Shown: positions 50,645 through 58,675, counted from the stretch's first letter. The stretch is DNA of 64,000 bases from Thiofaba sp039822285 (GCF_039822285.1 NZ_JBAJEY010000005.1:62001-126000), one strand, 5' to 3'. Numbers and translations are program-made. Notes: a model not told the origin generated them from the sequence alone.

Positions 50645-51396
50645 TGACCCGCCCCATGCTCGGCTGGGGCATGCTGGCCCTGCTGTCCTACCTGCTTTTC
50701 CTGCTCCTCACCCTGCCCGCCCAGCGCGTGGCGGCCTGGAGCGGCGCTCCCCTGACGGAGGTGCGCGGCAGCCTGTGGACAGGCTCGGGCACCCTCACGC
50801 TCCAGGGCGAGAACCTGCGCAACCTGCAGTGGCGACTGCATCCCGTCTGGCCCTGGCAGGGCGTGCTCGGGGCCGAGGTCATGGCCGAACATCAGGGCTG
50901 GCAGGCCACAGGAGCGGTTCGACTGGGCTGGAACGGCGCTCTGCACGTGCACGACGCCACCCTGAGCGGCCCGCTCGATGCCCCCCTCCTCGCCCGCCGC
51001 CTGCCCTTGCCGCTGACCGGCCAGGCACGTCTCGCCATCCCGCACGCCGTATGGCAGAGGGAAGGTCTACGCAAGGCTGAAGGCGTGACCCTGGAGGTCT
51101 TCAAGCCCAAGCTCACGCTGGGCGAGGCGCTGGCCCTCGGCGATCTTGTCGCCGAGCTCGACGTGGTGGACGGCCGACTGGACGGCCGACTGCACGACAA
51201 GGGCGGCCCGCTTGAGCTCGCGGGCCAGCTCCAAGGCGACGCACGCAGCGGGCTCGCCTTGGAGGCCCGCCTCAAGGCCCGCCCGGGCGCACCGACCGTC
51301 TTGGCCGACAACCTGCGCCTTTTGCCCGCCGCGCCGGAAGGCGGGGCGCGCATCCATGCCCGCCTGACCGCCCCGTGGCTGGCGCAGCCAAAATAG
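50644..51396 (+). CDS. gspN: Type II secretion protein GspN
   Basis: The 250-residue protein has an N-terminal membrane helix and a beta-rich periplasmic part. Family segments are VRGSLWTGSGTLTLQGENLRNLQWRL and WQGVLGAEVMAE. GspN is present only in some T2SS operons and its role is poorly defined. It is the last gene of the operon. Its TAG stop (51394-51396) is the first three bases of a family A repeat. Confidence 0.88.
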   Translation: MTRPMLGWGMLALLSYLLFLLLTLPAQRVAAWSGAPLTEVRGSLWTGSGTLTLQGENLRNLQWRLHPVWPWQGVLGAEVMAEHQGWQATGAVRLGWNGALHVHDATLSGPLDAPLLARRLPLPLTGQARLAIPHAVWQREGLRKAEGVTLEVFKPKLTLGEALALGDLVAELDVVDGRLDGRLHDKGGPLELAGQLQGDARSGLALEARLKARPGAPTVLADNLRLLPAAPEGGARIHARLTAPWLAQPK

Positions 51397-51546
51397 GAGG
51401 CCCGCCCCAGGCCAATCATGCCCGCTGCTTTATCGCGCCGAGGGCGGCGCTCCTACGGACAGGGCGGTAGGAGGCCCGCCCTCGGGCCGATGCATCACTC
51501 CTGCAGACGGCGTGTAGGAGGCCGCCCCCGGGCCGATGCATCACTC
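51394..51546. repeat. Cluster of four family A REP-like repeats
   Basis: Copies lie at 51394-51420 (+), 51432-51457 (-), 51467-51500 (+) and 51514-51546 (+). The last two share GTAGGAGG...GGGCCGATGCATCACTC and repeat with a period of about 47 bases. The cluster fills the gap between the convergent genes gspN and the HAD phosphatase and may stop transcription from both sides. Confidence 0.82.
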
Positions 51547-52219
51547 ACCCCTGATACGGCGGCGGCAGGAGCTCAGCGAACCCATCGATCAGCTCGAAGC
51601 CGTCGGCCACCACCTCCTCCCCCCGGCTGTCGGGCCGGCGCACCCCGCGCAGGAAGCGGATACCTGCCTCACGCGCGCTCTCCAACACGTGCAGGTTGTC
51701 GTCCACCAGCAGGGTGCGGGCGGGATCAAAGGGCTGCTGGCTGCGCAGACGGGCCCAGAAGCCGGGGGCCTCCTTCGGCAAGCCGAAGGCATGGGCGGAC
51801 AGCACCGCATCCAGGTGCCCGCCGAGTGGGGTGCGGGCCAGCTTCAGCGCCAGGCTCGCGGGATGGGCATTGGTCACCAGCACGGCCTGCCGACCGCTGG
51901 CTCGCACCGCGTCGAGGAATTCGATGACCTGCGGATGCACGGCGATCAGGTGCGCCACCTCCTGCTTGAGCGCAATCACGTCCAGCCCGAGGCTCGCCGT
52001 CCAGTAATCCAGGCAGTACCAGTCCAGCGTGCCACGCACCGCGCTGTAGCGGGCCAACAGCTCGTCACGTGCCCGCGGCACGGGCAGCCCCTCGCGCTCA
52101 GCGAAGCGCCGGGGCAGGTGCTCCAGCCAGAAGTGATTGTCGAAATGCAGGTCGAGCAGGGTGCCGTCCATGTCCAGCAGCACCGTGTCGATCCCGCGCC
52201 AGTCCAATCCCGCGCTCAT
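51545..52219 (-). CDS. HAD-family GMP/IMP nucleotidase (YrfG type)
   Basis: The 224-residue HAD hydrolase has motif I LLDMDGTLLDLHFDNHFW, motif II VLVTNAHP, a Lys in LPKEAPGFW and motif IV LLVDDNLHVLESAREAG. This matches the YrfG-type purine nucleotidase that dephosphorylates GMP and IMP. Its TGA stop (51545-51547) lies at the end of the repeat cluster shared with gspN. The gene is divergent from the PAS-GGDEF-EAL gene. Confidence 0.85.
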   Translation of the reverse strand: MSAGLDWRGIDTVLLDMDGTLLDLHFDNHFWLEHLPRRFAEREGLPVPRARDELLARYSAVRGTLDWYCLDYWTASLGLDVIALKQEVAHLIAVHPQVIEFLDAVRASGRQAVLVTNAHPASLALKLARTPLGGHLDAVLSAHAFGLPKEAPGFWARLRSQQPFDPARTLLVDDNLHVLESAREAGIRFLRGVRRPDSRGEEVVADGFELIDGFAELLPPPYQG

Positions 52220-52324
52220 AACAAGCCTATCTCCTGGGCAACAAATACAGTTTATTGGACGGAGGACCGACCGGGCTGCACACTGCGGAATATTTTGCCA
52301 CCCCTATCCGTCGTAACCTTTTTC

Positions 52325-54034
52325 GTGAACAACGCTCCACTTGGGCCTGACCGCCTCCTTGCCTCCACCTCCGTGCCCCTGGTGCACGTCGCTGCCGACG
52401 GGACGGTGCGGTGGGGCAACGATGCCTTCGCCCGGCTGTGCAACGTACCGCAGCCGGCGCTCGCAGGCCGCGCGCTGACCGATCTGTGCTGGCTATGCAC
52501 CGACGGGACCTGCGCCTACCGCGGACGGGGGCTGCCCTTTGCCCAGCTCGACTGCCTGTGCGGCGACCTGCTGGTCTGCCCGGCCCCCACCCTCAGCCAC
52601 GAGACCGGGAGCTGCCGCCCGATTCGCCTCGCCAGCCGGACCCTGGAGGATGGCAGCCTGCTGCTCGAATTCCACGACAACAGTGAGGCGGTCAACCTGC
52701 GCCAGCAGCTGGAGGAGGCTCGCCAGCGCGACGAACTGACCGGCCTGCGGAACCGCCAGGCCCTGATCGAGCTCCTGAAGGAGACACACGCCCATGGCGA
52801 CTATGCCATCCTGCTGATCGACATCGACCGCTTCAAGGTCATCAACGATTACTACGGGCAGGAGCAAGGCGATAACACCCTGATTGCACTCAGCCGCTAT
52901 GTCAGCGACGGCCTGGAGGAAGGGCAATGCATCGGCCGCTGGAGCGGACACGAGTTCCTCTGCCTGCTGCCGGACACCTCCATCGAACAAGCCCACAGCC
53001 TGGCCGAGGCCATCCGCCATCACGTCCGCCACAGCTTCCAGCGCGACCATGACCGGCCGGACCAGCCCCATACGGTCACCATCAGTATCGGCGTGGCCTC
53101 GCGCAACCCCTCGGATGGCAGCTTCGAGACGGTGATCGCGCGTGCCGATGCCGCGCTCTACCAGGCCAAGCGGCGTGGCCGCAACCGGGTTGCCACCGAA
53201 CAGGACTTCAGCAAGAGCATCTTCATCGCCAGCGCGGAGATCGAGGCCGCCCTGCAGGAGGAGCGCCTGATCCCCGCCTACCAGCCGATCGTCGAGCTCG
53301 CGAGCAGGCGCGTGGTGGCCGACGAGGCCCTGGCCCGCATCCGCGGGCGGGATGGCGGCCTGCTGCCTGCCGGCCTGTTCATCGAGGCGGCCAGCGAACT
53401 GCAGATCGCCCACCGCATCGACCAGGCCATCGTGACCCAGGCCATCCAGCGCTGTGCCCGCCAGGTCATCGCCGCCCCCGACGCCACCCCGATCCACCAC
53501 TTCCTCAATATCTCGACCGACCTGTTGCGCCACCCCCGGCGCATCGAGGCCATCCTGGCCGCAGCGCGCCTCTCCGCCGAGCAGTGCGGCATGCAGTGCT
53601 CGACGTCCAAGCCCCTGGTGATCGAGATCACCGAGCGCGAGCTGGTCAGCGACCCGCGCGAAGCGCTGGAGATCCTGCGCCCCTTCCTCGACTTCGGCCT
53701 GCAAATCGCGGTGGACGACTTCGGCAGCGGCTACTCATCGTTCCTCTACCTACTCGACCTGCCCGTCACCTACCTCAAGATCGAGGGCGAACTGGTCCGC
53801 AGGATGCGCAAGGAGCCCAAGGCGCACGCCATCATCCAGGGCATCCAGTCCATCGCCGACCAGCTCGGACTGACCACCATCGCCGAATTCATCGAGGATG
53901 AGGAAACCGCGCGCATGCTGACCGATCTCGGCGTGAACTGGGGCCAGGGCTACCTGTTCGGCCGCCCCACGATCGAAGAGCCAGGCGCGGCTTGCGGCCC
54001 CACGCCCCCCTCCCTATACTCCGGCCTTTCCTAA
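52325..54034 (+). CDS. PAS-GGDEF-EAL protein with Cys-rich PAS domain and degenerate GGDEF
   Basis: The protein is soluble (about 569 residues). The N-terminal 130 residues look like a PAS domain with seven cysteines (LCWLCTDGTCAYRG, DCLCGDLLVC), which could bind a metal, heme or iron-sulfur centre. The GGDEF domain is degenerate: SGHEF replaces GGDEF. The EAL domain is complete (DEALARI, EITERE, DDFGSGYSS, TIAEFIEDEE). It is therefore probably a c-di-GMP phosphodiesterase. The GTG start at 52325 has no clear ribosome binding site, and the true start is uncertain. Confidence 0.85.
   Translation: MNNAPLGPDRLLASTSVPLVHVAADGTVRWGNDAFARLCNVPQPALAGRALTDLCWLCTDGTCAYRGRGLPFAQLDCLCGDLLVCPAPTLSHETGSCRPIRLASRTLEDGSLLLEFHDNSEAVNLRQQLEEARQRDELTGLRNRQALIELLKETHAHGDYAILLIDIDRFKVINDYYGQEQGDNTLIALSRYVSDGLEEGQCIGRWSGHEFLCLLPDTSIEQAHSLAEAIRHHVRHSFQRDHDRPDQPHTVTISIGVASRNPSDGSFETVIARADAALYQAKRRGRNRVATEQDFSKSIFIASAEIEAALQEERLIPAYQPIVELASRRVVADEALARIRGRDGGLLPAGLFIEAASELQIAHRIDQAIVTQAIQRCARQVIAAPDATPIHHFLNISTDLLRHPRRIEAILAAARLSAEQCGMQCSTSKPLVIEITERELVSDPREALEILRPFLDFGLQIAVDDFGSGYSSFLYLLDLPVTYLKIEGELVRRMRKEPKAHAIIQGIQSIADQLGLTTIAEFIEDEETARMLTDLGVNWGQGYLFGRPTIEEPGAACGPTPPSLYSGLS
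53992..54020 (+). promoter_or_regulatory. Predicted promoter of dksA
   Basis: TTGCGG (53992-53997), 17 bases, then TATACT (54015-54020). It lies in the last codons of the PAS-GGDEF-EAL gene, about 30 bases before the dksA start codon. The match is moderate. Confidence 0.5.
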
Positions 54035-54053
54035 GCGATCGCAGCACTTCGCC

Positions 54054-54470
54054 ATGAGCATCGAACTCCCTGAAGGTTACCGTCCCTCGGAAGACGAGGA
54101 ATACATGAACCCCATGCAGCTGGAGTACTTCCGCCGCAAGCTGCTGGCCTGGAAACAGGAGCTGATGGAGGAGTCCGACTCCACCCTCAACCACCTGCGC
54201 GAGGAAAACTGGCAGGAGCCGGACATCAACGACCGCGCCACCCTGGAATCGGATGCCGCGCTGGAACTGCGCACCCGCGACCGCTACCGCAAACTGATCA
54301 ACAAGATCGACAAGGCGCTCAATCGCATTGCCGACGGCTCCTACGGCTACTGCGAGGAGAGCGGCGAGGAGATCGGCATCAAGCGCCTGGAAGCCCGCCC
54401 GATCGCCACCCTGACCATCGAGGCCCAGGAGAAGCACGAGCGTCTCGAAAAAGTCCGCCGCGAGGAGTGA
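54054..54470 (+). CDS. dksA: RNA polymerase-binding transcription factor DksA, low-cysteine form
   Basis: DksA acts with ppGpp at the RNA polymerase secondary channel to control stable-RNA and amino-acid promoters. The 138 residues have the coiled-coil with DINDRATLESDAALELRTRDR and the C-terminal globular part GYCEESGEEIGIKRLEARPIATLTIEAQE. Of the four zinc-finger cysteines of the E. coli protein only the first remains; the others are Ser, Thr and Ala. Zinc-free DksA forms exist in other Proteobacteria and are functional. Confidence 0.94.
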   Translation: MSIELPEGYRPSEDEEYMNPMQLEYFRRKLLAWKQELMEESDSTLNHLREENWQEPDINDRATLESDAALELRTRDRYRKLINKIDKALNRIADGSYGYCEESGEEIGIKRLEARPIATLTIEAQEKHERLEKVRREE

Positions 54471-54472
54471 CC

Positions 54473-55033
54473 GTGCTTCGCGCCCTGTCCCTGCTTCTCA
54501 CCACCCTCCTCACCCTACCCGCTTGGGCCGGCCCGAAGGTCGTGCTGGAGACCTCCCAGGGCGAGATCACCTTGGAGCTGGACGCAGACAAGGCGCCCAA
54601 GACGGTGGAGAACTTCCTCGCCTACGTGCGTGAAGGGCACTACGACGGCACGATCTTCCACCGCGTCATCCCGGACTTCATGATCCAGGGCGGCGGCTTC
54701 GCCGCGGATTTCCAGCAGAAGCCCACCCGCGCCCCGATCCAGAACGAGGCCAACAACGGCCTGAAGAACGTGCGCGGCAGCATCGCCATGGCCCGCACCG
54801 GCAACCCGCACAGCGCCACCGCGCAGTTCTTCATCAACACGGTGGACAACGCCTATCTGGACTTCCAGGCCCCCACCCCCCAGGGCTGGGGCTACACGGT
54901 GTTCGGCAAGGTCATCGCGGGCATGGACGTGGTCGACCGCATCCAGCGCCTGCCCACCGGCCCCGGCGGTCCCTTCCGCAGTGACGTGCCGCGCGAGACC
55001 GTGCTGATCCAGAAGGCCCGCATCCTGCCCTGA
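54473..55033 (+). CDS. ppiA: Periplasmic cyclophilin-type peptidyl-prolyl isomerase
   Basis: A signal peptide (VLRALSLLLTTLLTLPAWA) precedes a complete cyclophilin domain with FHRVIPDFMIQGGGF, GSIAMARTGNPHSATAQFFIN and YTVFGKVIAGMDVVD. It should speed proline isomerisation in the periplasm. I start at the GTG at 54473, which has GAGGAG five bases upstream; a GTG at 54467 overlapping the dksA stop is an alternative. Confidence 0.92.
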   Translation: MLRALSLLLTTLLTLPAWAGPKVVLETSQGEITLELDADKAPKTVENFLAYVREGHYDGTIFHRVIPDFMIQGGGFAADFQQKPTRAPIQNEANNGLKNVRGSIAMARTGNPHSATAQFFINTVDNAYLDFQAPTPQGWGYTVFGKVIAGMDVVDRIQRLPTGPGGPFRSDVPRETVLIQKARILP

Positions 55034-55038
55034 CCGCG

Positions 55039-56118
55039 TTGATCCCGACCATCGACACCCCGGACGGCCTGCACGCGCTGACCGCCGCACTGGCCGGCAC
55101 GGCCGTGCTGGCCCTCGACACCGAGTTCCTGCGCGAGCGCACCTACCGCCCGCAGCTCTGCCTTGTGCAGCTGGCGACCGGCGCCACCGCCGCCTGCCTG
55201 GACCCCCTCGCGCTCGAAGACCTGCAACCGCTCACCGAACGGCTGAGCGACCCGGCGCAGACCAAGGTCCTGCATGCCGCAAGCCAGGACCTCGAAGTGC
55301 TCTACCTGCGCCTCGGCATCCTGCCCGCCCCGCTGTTCGACACCCAGATCGCCGCCGCCCTGTGCGGCCTGGGTGAGCAGATCGGCTATGCCGCGCTCAT
55401 CGAGCGCCTGTTCGGCGTGCAGTTGGAGAAAGCCCACAGCCGCACCGACTGGTCGCGCCGCCCCTTGAGCCACGAGCAGCTGCGCTACGCGCTCGAGGAC
55501 GTGCACTACCTGCCCGAGGCCCACGCCATCCTGGAATCGCGCCTGATGGCCCTCGGCCGACTCGAGTGGCTGCGGGAGGACTGCGAAGCCCTGCTCGATC
55601 CCGCGCGCTGGAGCGTGGACCCCCTCGAAGCCTGGCGCCGCATCAAGGGCTGGCAACGCCTGCCCCCCGCTGTCTTCCCGCGCCTGCGCCAGCTCGCCGC
55701 CTGGCGTGAGCGCCGTGCCCAGGCCCTCGATCGCCCGCGTCGCTGGGTGATGGACGACGACACCCTGCTCCAGCTCGCCAGCCGCCCGCCCGCGAATATC
55801 CACGCACTGCTGCACGGCGGCCTACTGCCCCCCGGCCTGCGCGGCGCCGCCGACGACATCATGGCCGCACTCGAAGTGGCCCGGACGGACGAACTCCCGC
55901 CCCCCCCAGCCTGGACCCCCATGCGCGGCGAGGAGCGGGCTCGCTTCGAGCGCCTGACCTCGGCCATCGACCGGCTGGGCGCCACGCTCGACCTGCCCGC
56001 GGGCCTCTTGCTCTCGCGCGCCGAACTGGAACGCCTTGCGCGCGGTCAAACCACGCTCGAGGCCCTTCACGGCTGGCGCGGAGAGCTCCTGCGCGAGCCC
56101 CTCGGTAACGCCCTCTGA
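55039..56118 (+). CDS. rnd: Ribonuclease D
   Basis: RNase D trims tRNA 3' ends. The 359 residues have the DEDDy exonuclease residues in LALDTEFLRERTY, LHAASQDLEVLYL and LRYALEDVHYLPE. An HRDC-type helical domain follows from about residue 205, and a further C-terminal helical region ends the protein. The start codon is TTG, five bases after the cyclophilin stop, and gives the usual N-terminus. No ATG or GTG in frame fits better. Confidence 0.92.
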   Translation: MIPTIDTPDGLHALTAALAGTAVLALDTEFLRERTYRPQLCLVQLATGATAACLDPLALEDLQPLTERLSDPAQTKVLHAASQDLEVLYLRLGILPAPLFDTQIAAALCGLGEQIGYAALIERLFGVQLEKAHSRTDWSRRPLSHEQLRYALEDVHYLPEAHAILESRLMALGRLEWLREDCEALLDPARWSVDPLEAWRRIKGWQRLPPAVFPRLRQLAAWRERRAQALDRPRRWVMDDDTLLQLASRPPANIHALLHGGLLPPGLRGAADDIMAALEVARTDELPPPPAWTPMRGEERARFERLTSAIDRLGATLDLPAGLLLSRAELERLARGQTTLEALHGWRGELLREPLGNAL

Positions 56119-56132
56119 TCCGCGAGCCCCGC

Positions 56133-56366
56133 ATGAATCCGAACGACCTGATCCAGCGCATCCAGACCGCCATCCCCGACGCCGAGGTCATCCCCTCCGG
56201 CGAGGGCTGCAGCTTCAACCTGACCGTGGTGAGCGCGAGTTTCGCCGGCGAGCCACTGCTCAAACGGCATCGCAGAGTGATGGCGGCGCTCAACGATCTG
56301 ATCGCGAGCGGCGAACTGCACGCCGTGACGCTCAAGACCCATACCCCCGAAGAATCCCGAGGCTGA
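56133..56366 (+). CDS. BolA/IbaG family protein
   Basis: The 77-residue protein has a BolA-like fold: an N-terminal helix, GCSFNLTVVSASFAGEPLLKRHRRVMAAL and LHAVTLKTHTPEE. BolA proteins pair with monothiol glutaredoxins and handle iron-sulfur clusters. The invariant His is present in KRHRRV, and Cys26 is in the variable loop. It most resembles IbaG/YrbA. It lies between rnd and the DUF1244 gene. Confidence 0.86.
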   Translation: MNPNDLIQRIQTAIPDAEVIPSGEGCSFNLTVVSASFAGEPLLKRHRRVMAALNDLIASGELHAVTLKTHTPEESRG

Positions 56367-56371
56367 TCCCC

Positions 56372-56689
56372 ATGGACAACCCGACCCGCACCGAACTCGA
56401 GGCCGCTGCCTTCCGCCGCCTGATCGCCCACCTGCAGGAACGCACCGATGTGCAGAACATCGACCTGATGAACCTGGCCGGTTTCTGTCGCAACTGCTTC
56501 TCCAAGTGGCTCAAGGCCGCTGCGGACGAGCGCGGTGTCACCCTGAGCTTGGATCAGGCGCGTGAGATGGTCTACGGCATGCCCTACGAGGACTGGAAGG
56601 CGAAGTACCAGAAAGAGGCCAGCGCCGAGAAGCAGGCGGTCTTCGAGAAGGCCTTCGAACGCACCCACGGCCATCCGCATCAGGGCTGA
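56372..56689 (+). CDS. DUF1244 family protein
   Basis: The 105-residue protein contains AFRRLIAHLQERTDVQNIDLMNLAGFCRNCFSKW and EMVYGMPYEDWKAKYQ, the conserved DUF1244 core, with a CxxC pair (CRNC). The family is small, all-helical and of unknown function. The start at 56372 is 5 bases after the BolA-like stop; the open frame extends upstream but overlaps that gene. Confidence 0.9.
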   Translation: MDNPTRTELEAAAFRRLIAHLQERTDVQNIDLMNLAGFCRNCFSKWLKAAADERGVTLSLDQAREMVYGMPYEDWKAKYQKEASAEKQAVFEKAFERTHGHPHQG

Positions 56690-56712
56690 GTTTCGAGGCA
56701 CCCTGAAGTGTT

Positions 56713-56814
56713 CCCTCCCCCTTGGCGGGGGAGGGTTAGGGAGAGGGGGAGGATGAGCTTCAAGGCCTGCCTCACCCTCTCCCCCGGCCCCTCCCCCTCA
56801 AGGGGGAGGGGAGG
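56713..56814. repeat. Inverted pair of family B palindromic repeats
   Basis: A plus-strand copy (56713-56752) and a near full-length reversed copy (56771-56814) are separated by 18 bases. The reversed copy is almost the exact complement of the one at 11056-11098. The pair follows the DUF1244 stop by 23 bases and is typical of an interspersed mosaic element. Confidence 0.82.
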
Positions 56815-56894
56815 TTGCGTGATGCTGGGACCAACCCTTTCCCATGGACCATCTGGGTTGAAAAGACAGTTGCCCTCACATGAGCAAGCCCAAG

Positions 56895-56926
56895 CTGTGG
56901 GAGCGGCGTGTCGCCGGAGACCTGAA
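56895..56926 (+). repeat. REP-like repeat, family C
   Basis: CTGTGGGAGCGGCGTGTCGC with a CGGAGACC tail, the same layout as the copy at 47124-47157. It sits between the family B pair and the stop of the periplasmic protein gene. Confidence 0.65.
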
Positions 56927-56928
56927 CC

Positions 56929-57900
56929 TCACCCACTGATCGGCTGGGTACGCCCCTCGAAGGGGCTGTTCATCTGCCCGCTGACCGTGCCCGCGGGCAG
57001 CTCCGGCCAGCGGCCCGCCTTCAATGTATTCACCAACTCGGCCTTGAGCGCAGCCGCATCCCGCCCGGCATAGGGCGTGGTGCCGCCGCTCGTCAGGGCA
57101 TCGACATAGGCCTCGGCGATGGCCTTGGCCTCACCCCACTGCGCGGCCTTGGCCGTACCGCCGAGTTCGTTCGGCAGGCGTACCCAATGGTCGCGCACGA
57201 TCAGAAGCACCTTGGCCATCGCCATGCCCAGCACGTCGTCGGCATTCATCGGCTGCCCCCCCTCAAGGATGGCGCGCATGACCTCAGCCGCCGCCGGATC
57301 CTTGCGCCCCTGCTCGAGCACCGCCGCGAGCGCGCGCGGCGCCCCCTGCAAGAGCTGCTGCGCGCCCACCGGGAAGCCCATCCCGCCCGTACTGTCGATC
57401 TGCACCGCGGCAAGCTCAAGGGCCTGCCCCACACGCGGCAGGCCGAGACTCCGTGCCTTGGCGGCACCGAAACGGGCACGCTCGGGGGTCACCGCCATGC
57501 CATCCCCCAACCATTTGTAGAAAATGGTGCCCACATTCTCCCGTTCGAGATACTCGTCCTTGCCCTCGCGCCAGCCCTTGAGCTCACCCACCGCAAAGGT
57601 CTTGCGCAGGACCGGTGCGTCCGGGTTGTCGGACAGCACCTCCGCACCCGACAATGGGCTGTTCGCCCCGGGGTGGCAGGTGCCATACAGGGTCTTGCCC
57701 TTGCCCGGCACCAGCTCGCGCATGACCACCACGGCCTTGTCGCCCTCGAGCGCCTCGACGATGCCGGTGGCATAGCCATCCTCGCGCAGGTGCTCGGAAT
57801 ACATGGGAATGAATACCCGATCGCCCACATGGACCTGGGCCTGGGCCGCGCCAGCCAAGGCCAGCAGGGCGAGGAGCGCAAAGCGCTGCGCATGTTTCAT
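56929..57900 (-). CDS. Exported protein of unknown function
   Basis: A signal peptide (MKHAQRFALLALLALAGAAQA) precedes about 300 residues. The mature N-terminus (VHVGDRVFIPMYSEH, GIVEALEGDKAVVVMREL) looks like a small beta-barrel. The rest is mostly helical (AKARSLGLPRVGQALELAAVQ, AKAIAEAYVDALTSG) with a single Cys in GTCHPG. I do not recognise the family. GAGG nine bases upstream supports the start at 57900; an ATG at 57915 is possible but would overlap the divergent gene's start codon. Confidence 0.75.
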   Translation of the reverse strand: MKHAQRFALLALLALAGAAQAQVHVGDRVFIPMYSEHLREDGYATGIVEALEGDKAVVVMRELVPGKGKTLYGTCHPGANSPLSGAEVLSDNPDAPVLRKTFAVGELKGWREGKDEYLERENVGTIFYKWLGDGMAVTPERARFGAAKARSLGLPRVGQALELAAVQIDSTGGMGFPVGAQQLLQGAPRALAAVLEQGRKDPAAAEVMRAILEGGQPMNADDVLGMAMAKVLLIVRDHWVRLPNELGGTAKAAQWGEAKAIAEAYVDALTSGGTTPYAGRDAAALKAELVNTLKAGRWPELPAGTVSGQMNSPFEGRTQPISG

Positions 57901-57913
57901 CGACAAGAACCTC

Positions 57914-58675
57914 ATGAGTAACTCAACCCGACAACTGATCTTCTCCGCCCAGGACGACTTCGGCCCGGTCGAAGTCTGGCGCACCCCCGAAGGGTTGGTC
58001 CTAGGCCTTGGCAACGCGATCGAACAGACCCGGGTCCTGCCGCACAATCGCAATCACCTCTGCTTCAGCTACCTGCGCTACATGCTGCTGACCCTGCTGT
58101 GGAAGCCGAAGCCCCGGCGCGCCCTGATCCTCGGCATGGGCGGCGGAGCGCTGGCCCGCAGCCTGCTCGCCGCCTTCCCCAAGCTCGAGATCGACGCGAT
58201 CGAGCTACGCCCGGCGGTGGTGCGGGCCGCGCGTGAGGCCCTCGGCCTGCCCGAGGACCCGCGCCTGGCGGTGCACATTATGGATGCAGCCGAGTTCGTG
58301 CGGAACGCCCCGGCCTCCCACTATGATCTGATCCTCACCGATTTGTTCGATGCCCAGGGCATGGTGCCCGCGCTAGGCGAGGCCGCGTTCCAGCAGGAGT
58401 GCGTACGAATCCTCGCCCCGCGCGGGGCGCTGGCCTCGAACCTGTGGCGCTATCCTCTGGAGGACTACCTCGCGGCGAGCATCGCAATGGAGCAGGCTTA
58501 TCCCTGGCTGGCCTTCGTCACCGTGCCCGAGCGCGACCAGACCATCGCCCTGGGCGCGAGGGACTTCCCCGCCCACGTGCGCGACACGGCCCACATCGGC
58601 CGCAAACACGGGCTCGAACTGCCCGCCTACTGGCGCGAGCTGGTGCGCCAGAACCCGAGACTCTTCCGCACCTGA
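57914..58675 (+). CDS. Spermidine synthase-like methyltransferase-fold protein
   Basis: The 253-residue protein has the spermidine/spermine synthase fold: ALILGMGGGALARSLL, an acidic residue after strand two (IDAIELRPAVV), and DLILTDLFDAQGMVPALGE. The aminopropyltransferase catalytic Asp sits in LTDLFD. Short single-domain members of this type are often annotated as SpeE-like of unknown substrate, so polyamine synthesis is a guess. Its start lies 13 bases from the start of the divergent exported-protein gene. Confidence 0.8.
   Translation: MSNSTRQLIFSAQDDFGPVEVWRTPEGLVLGLGNAIEQTRVLPHNRNHLCFSYLRYMLLTLLWKPKPRRALILGMGGGALARSLLAAFPKLEIDAIELRPAVVRAAREALGLPEDPRLAVHIMDAAEFVRNAPASHYDLILTDLFDAQGMVPALGEAAFQQECVRILAPRGALASNLWRYPLEDYLAASIAMEQAYPWLAFVTVPERDQTIALGARDFPAHVRDTAHIGRKHGLELPAYWRELVRQNPRLFRT

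Noticed and set aside
51394..51546. Possible small CRISPR array
   Set aside because: Only two closely spaced direct copies with a 13-base spacer, mixed orientations and no cas genes; the units match repeats elsewhere in the window.
51536..52324. N-terminal extension of the PAS-GGDEF-EAL protein
   Set aside because: The extension runs through the reverse complement of the HAD gene, which has all its catalytic motifs, so the extension is not coding.
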